From NCBI GenBank assembly GCA_001872995.1, contig MNXO01000008.1, positions 1 to 5,125 of the forward strand: a DNA stretch of 5,125 nucleotides, read 5' to 3'. The DNA comes from Bacteroidetes bacterium CG2_30_32_10. GTDB taxonomy: Bacteria; Bacteroidota; Bacteroidia; Bacteroidales; CG2-30-32-10. Shown piece after piece: positions 4,844-5,125 of this stretch; position 1 is the stretch's first letter, and every line of letters begins with the position of its first letter. Under the pieces are notes generated by a model, which ran no database searches, was not told the origin of the DNA, and saw nothing but the letters and a program-made list of their open reading frames with translations. A program made the position numbers and the translations under genes.

Positions 4844-5119
4844 TTAAATCATCCGCATGGCAACCACATTCCATCTACCGCCATTGTAAAGCTCTTGCAC
4901 CCCGTTAGCTTCTAAAAACTGAACGGCTTGTGCACTTCTTCCTCCCGAAGCACAACAAACCACTACTGGTTTTTTCATGTTTTTAAAATCTTCGATTTTT
5001 TGAGGAACCTGATCTAATGGGATGTTAATCGACCCATCAACGCATCCCATACAAAATTCACCAGGAGTTCTGACATCGATAATTGTTGCTTCTTTTAAAT
5101 TTACATTTTCGTAACTCAT
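4844..5119 (-). CDS. Rhodanese-like domain protein, single domain, cytoplasmic (paralog)
   Basis: A 91-residue single rhodanese domain without signal peptide: ATIIDVRTPGEF (11-22), INIPLD (31-36), active loop CASGGR (56-61) with catalytic Cys56 and Arg61, and the end YNGGRWNVV. Compact single-domain rhodaneses of this kind (GlpE/PspE-like) accept and deliver sulfane sulfur. It differs from its neighbour in carrying CMGC (residues 23-26) in the loop where most rhodaneses have a G-H pair, giving a possible extra CxxC redox site. The ATG at 5119 is near the right edge of the window and starts the domain correctly; only six bases of upstream sequence are visible, so the operon promoter and any earlier genes lie outside. 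Confidence 0.92.
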   Translation of the reverse strand: MSYENVNLKEATIIDVRTPGEFCMGCVDGSINIPLDQVPQKIEDFKNMKKPVVVCCASGGRSAQAVQFLEANGVQELYNGGRWNVVAMRMI

Positions 5120-5125
5120 CTCTAC

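Noticed and set aside
4824..4874. Earlier start (4874) for the second rhodanese gene, adding MECGCHADD...
   Set aside because: The cysteine-bearing extension is tempting but overlaps the preceding rhodanese by 31 bases and is just its C-terminal coding sequence in another frame; the ATG at 4823 gives the normal length.

Overview
The window looks like a chromosomal segment from a low-GC member of the Bacteroidota, most likely a flavobacterium-like lineage. The reasons are AT-rich coding sequence, no convincing Shine-Dalgarno sites ahead of the starts, the Bacteroidota-type promoter motif TAnnTTTG in a gap, a long (632 aa) amidophosphoribosyltransferase paralog of a type typical of this phylum, and DUF6132 and DUF3365-type small proteins next to rhodaneses. 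This placement comes from recognising families and motifs, not from a search.

Left part (1-2492): rpiB (ribose-5-phosphate isomerase B) runs rightward and converges on a purF-type gene running leftward. Only 25 bases separate the stop codons, and a hairpin there probably serves as a shared terminator. The two enzymes are metabolically close, since ribose 5-phosphate is the precursor of PRPP, the substrate of PurF.

Right part (2493-5119): every gene is on the minus strand. In transcription order they are two tandem cytoplasmic single-domain rhodaneses, a 71-residue two-helix membrane protein with a Cys-x4-Cys pair (DUF6132-like), a lipoprotein with one c-type haem motif (DUF3365-like), a 98-residue thioredoxin, and a rhodanese lipoprotein. 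The first four are tightly packed (20-nt gap, 1-nt gap, 11-nt overlap) and surely form an operon whose promoter lies beyond the right edge. The set reads as a sulfane-sulfur (persulfide/thiosulfate) and thiol-redox module with cytoplasmic, membrane and envelope parts. The individual families are known; the joint function is inference.

The most unusual DNA is in the two gaps flanking the thioredoxin gene. The upstream gap (3437-3696) holds a ~263-bp element bounded by perfect 21-bp inverted repeats. Inside it are a 13-bp inverted pair whose two arms carry outward TATCTTTG motifs, a 39-bp palindrome, a 16-bp palindrome and a further hairpin. One terminal repeat supplies the last codons and stop of the haem lipoprotein gene; the other ends 10 bases before the thioredoxin start. 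The downstream gap (2946-3139) holds two diverged tandem copies of a ~95-105 bp unit, the second containing the same 16-bp palindrome. These may be a MITE/REP-type repeat, an invertible promoter segment or RNA-level regulatory structures. No transposase, tRNA, rRNA or CRISPR array is present. No gene-free stretch exceeds 300 bases.
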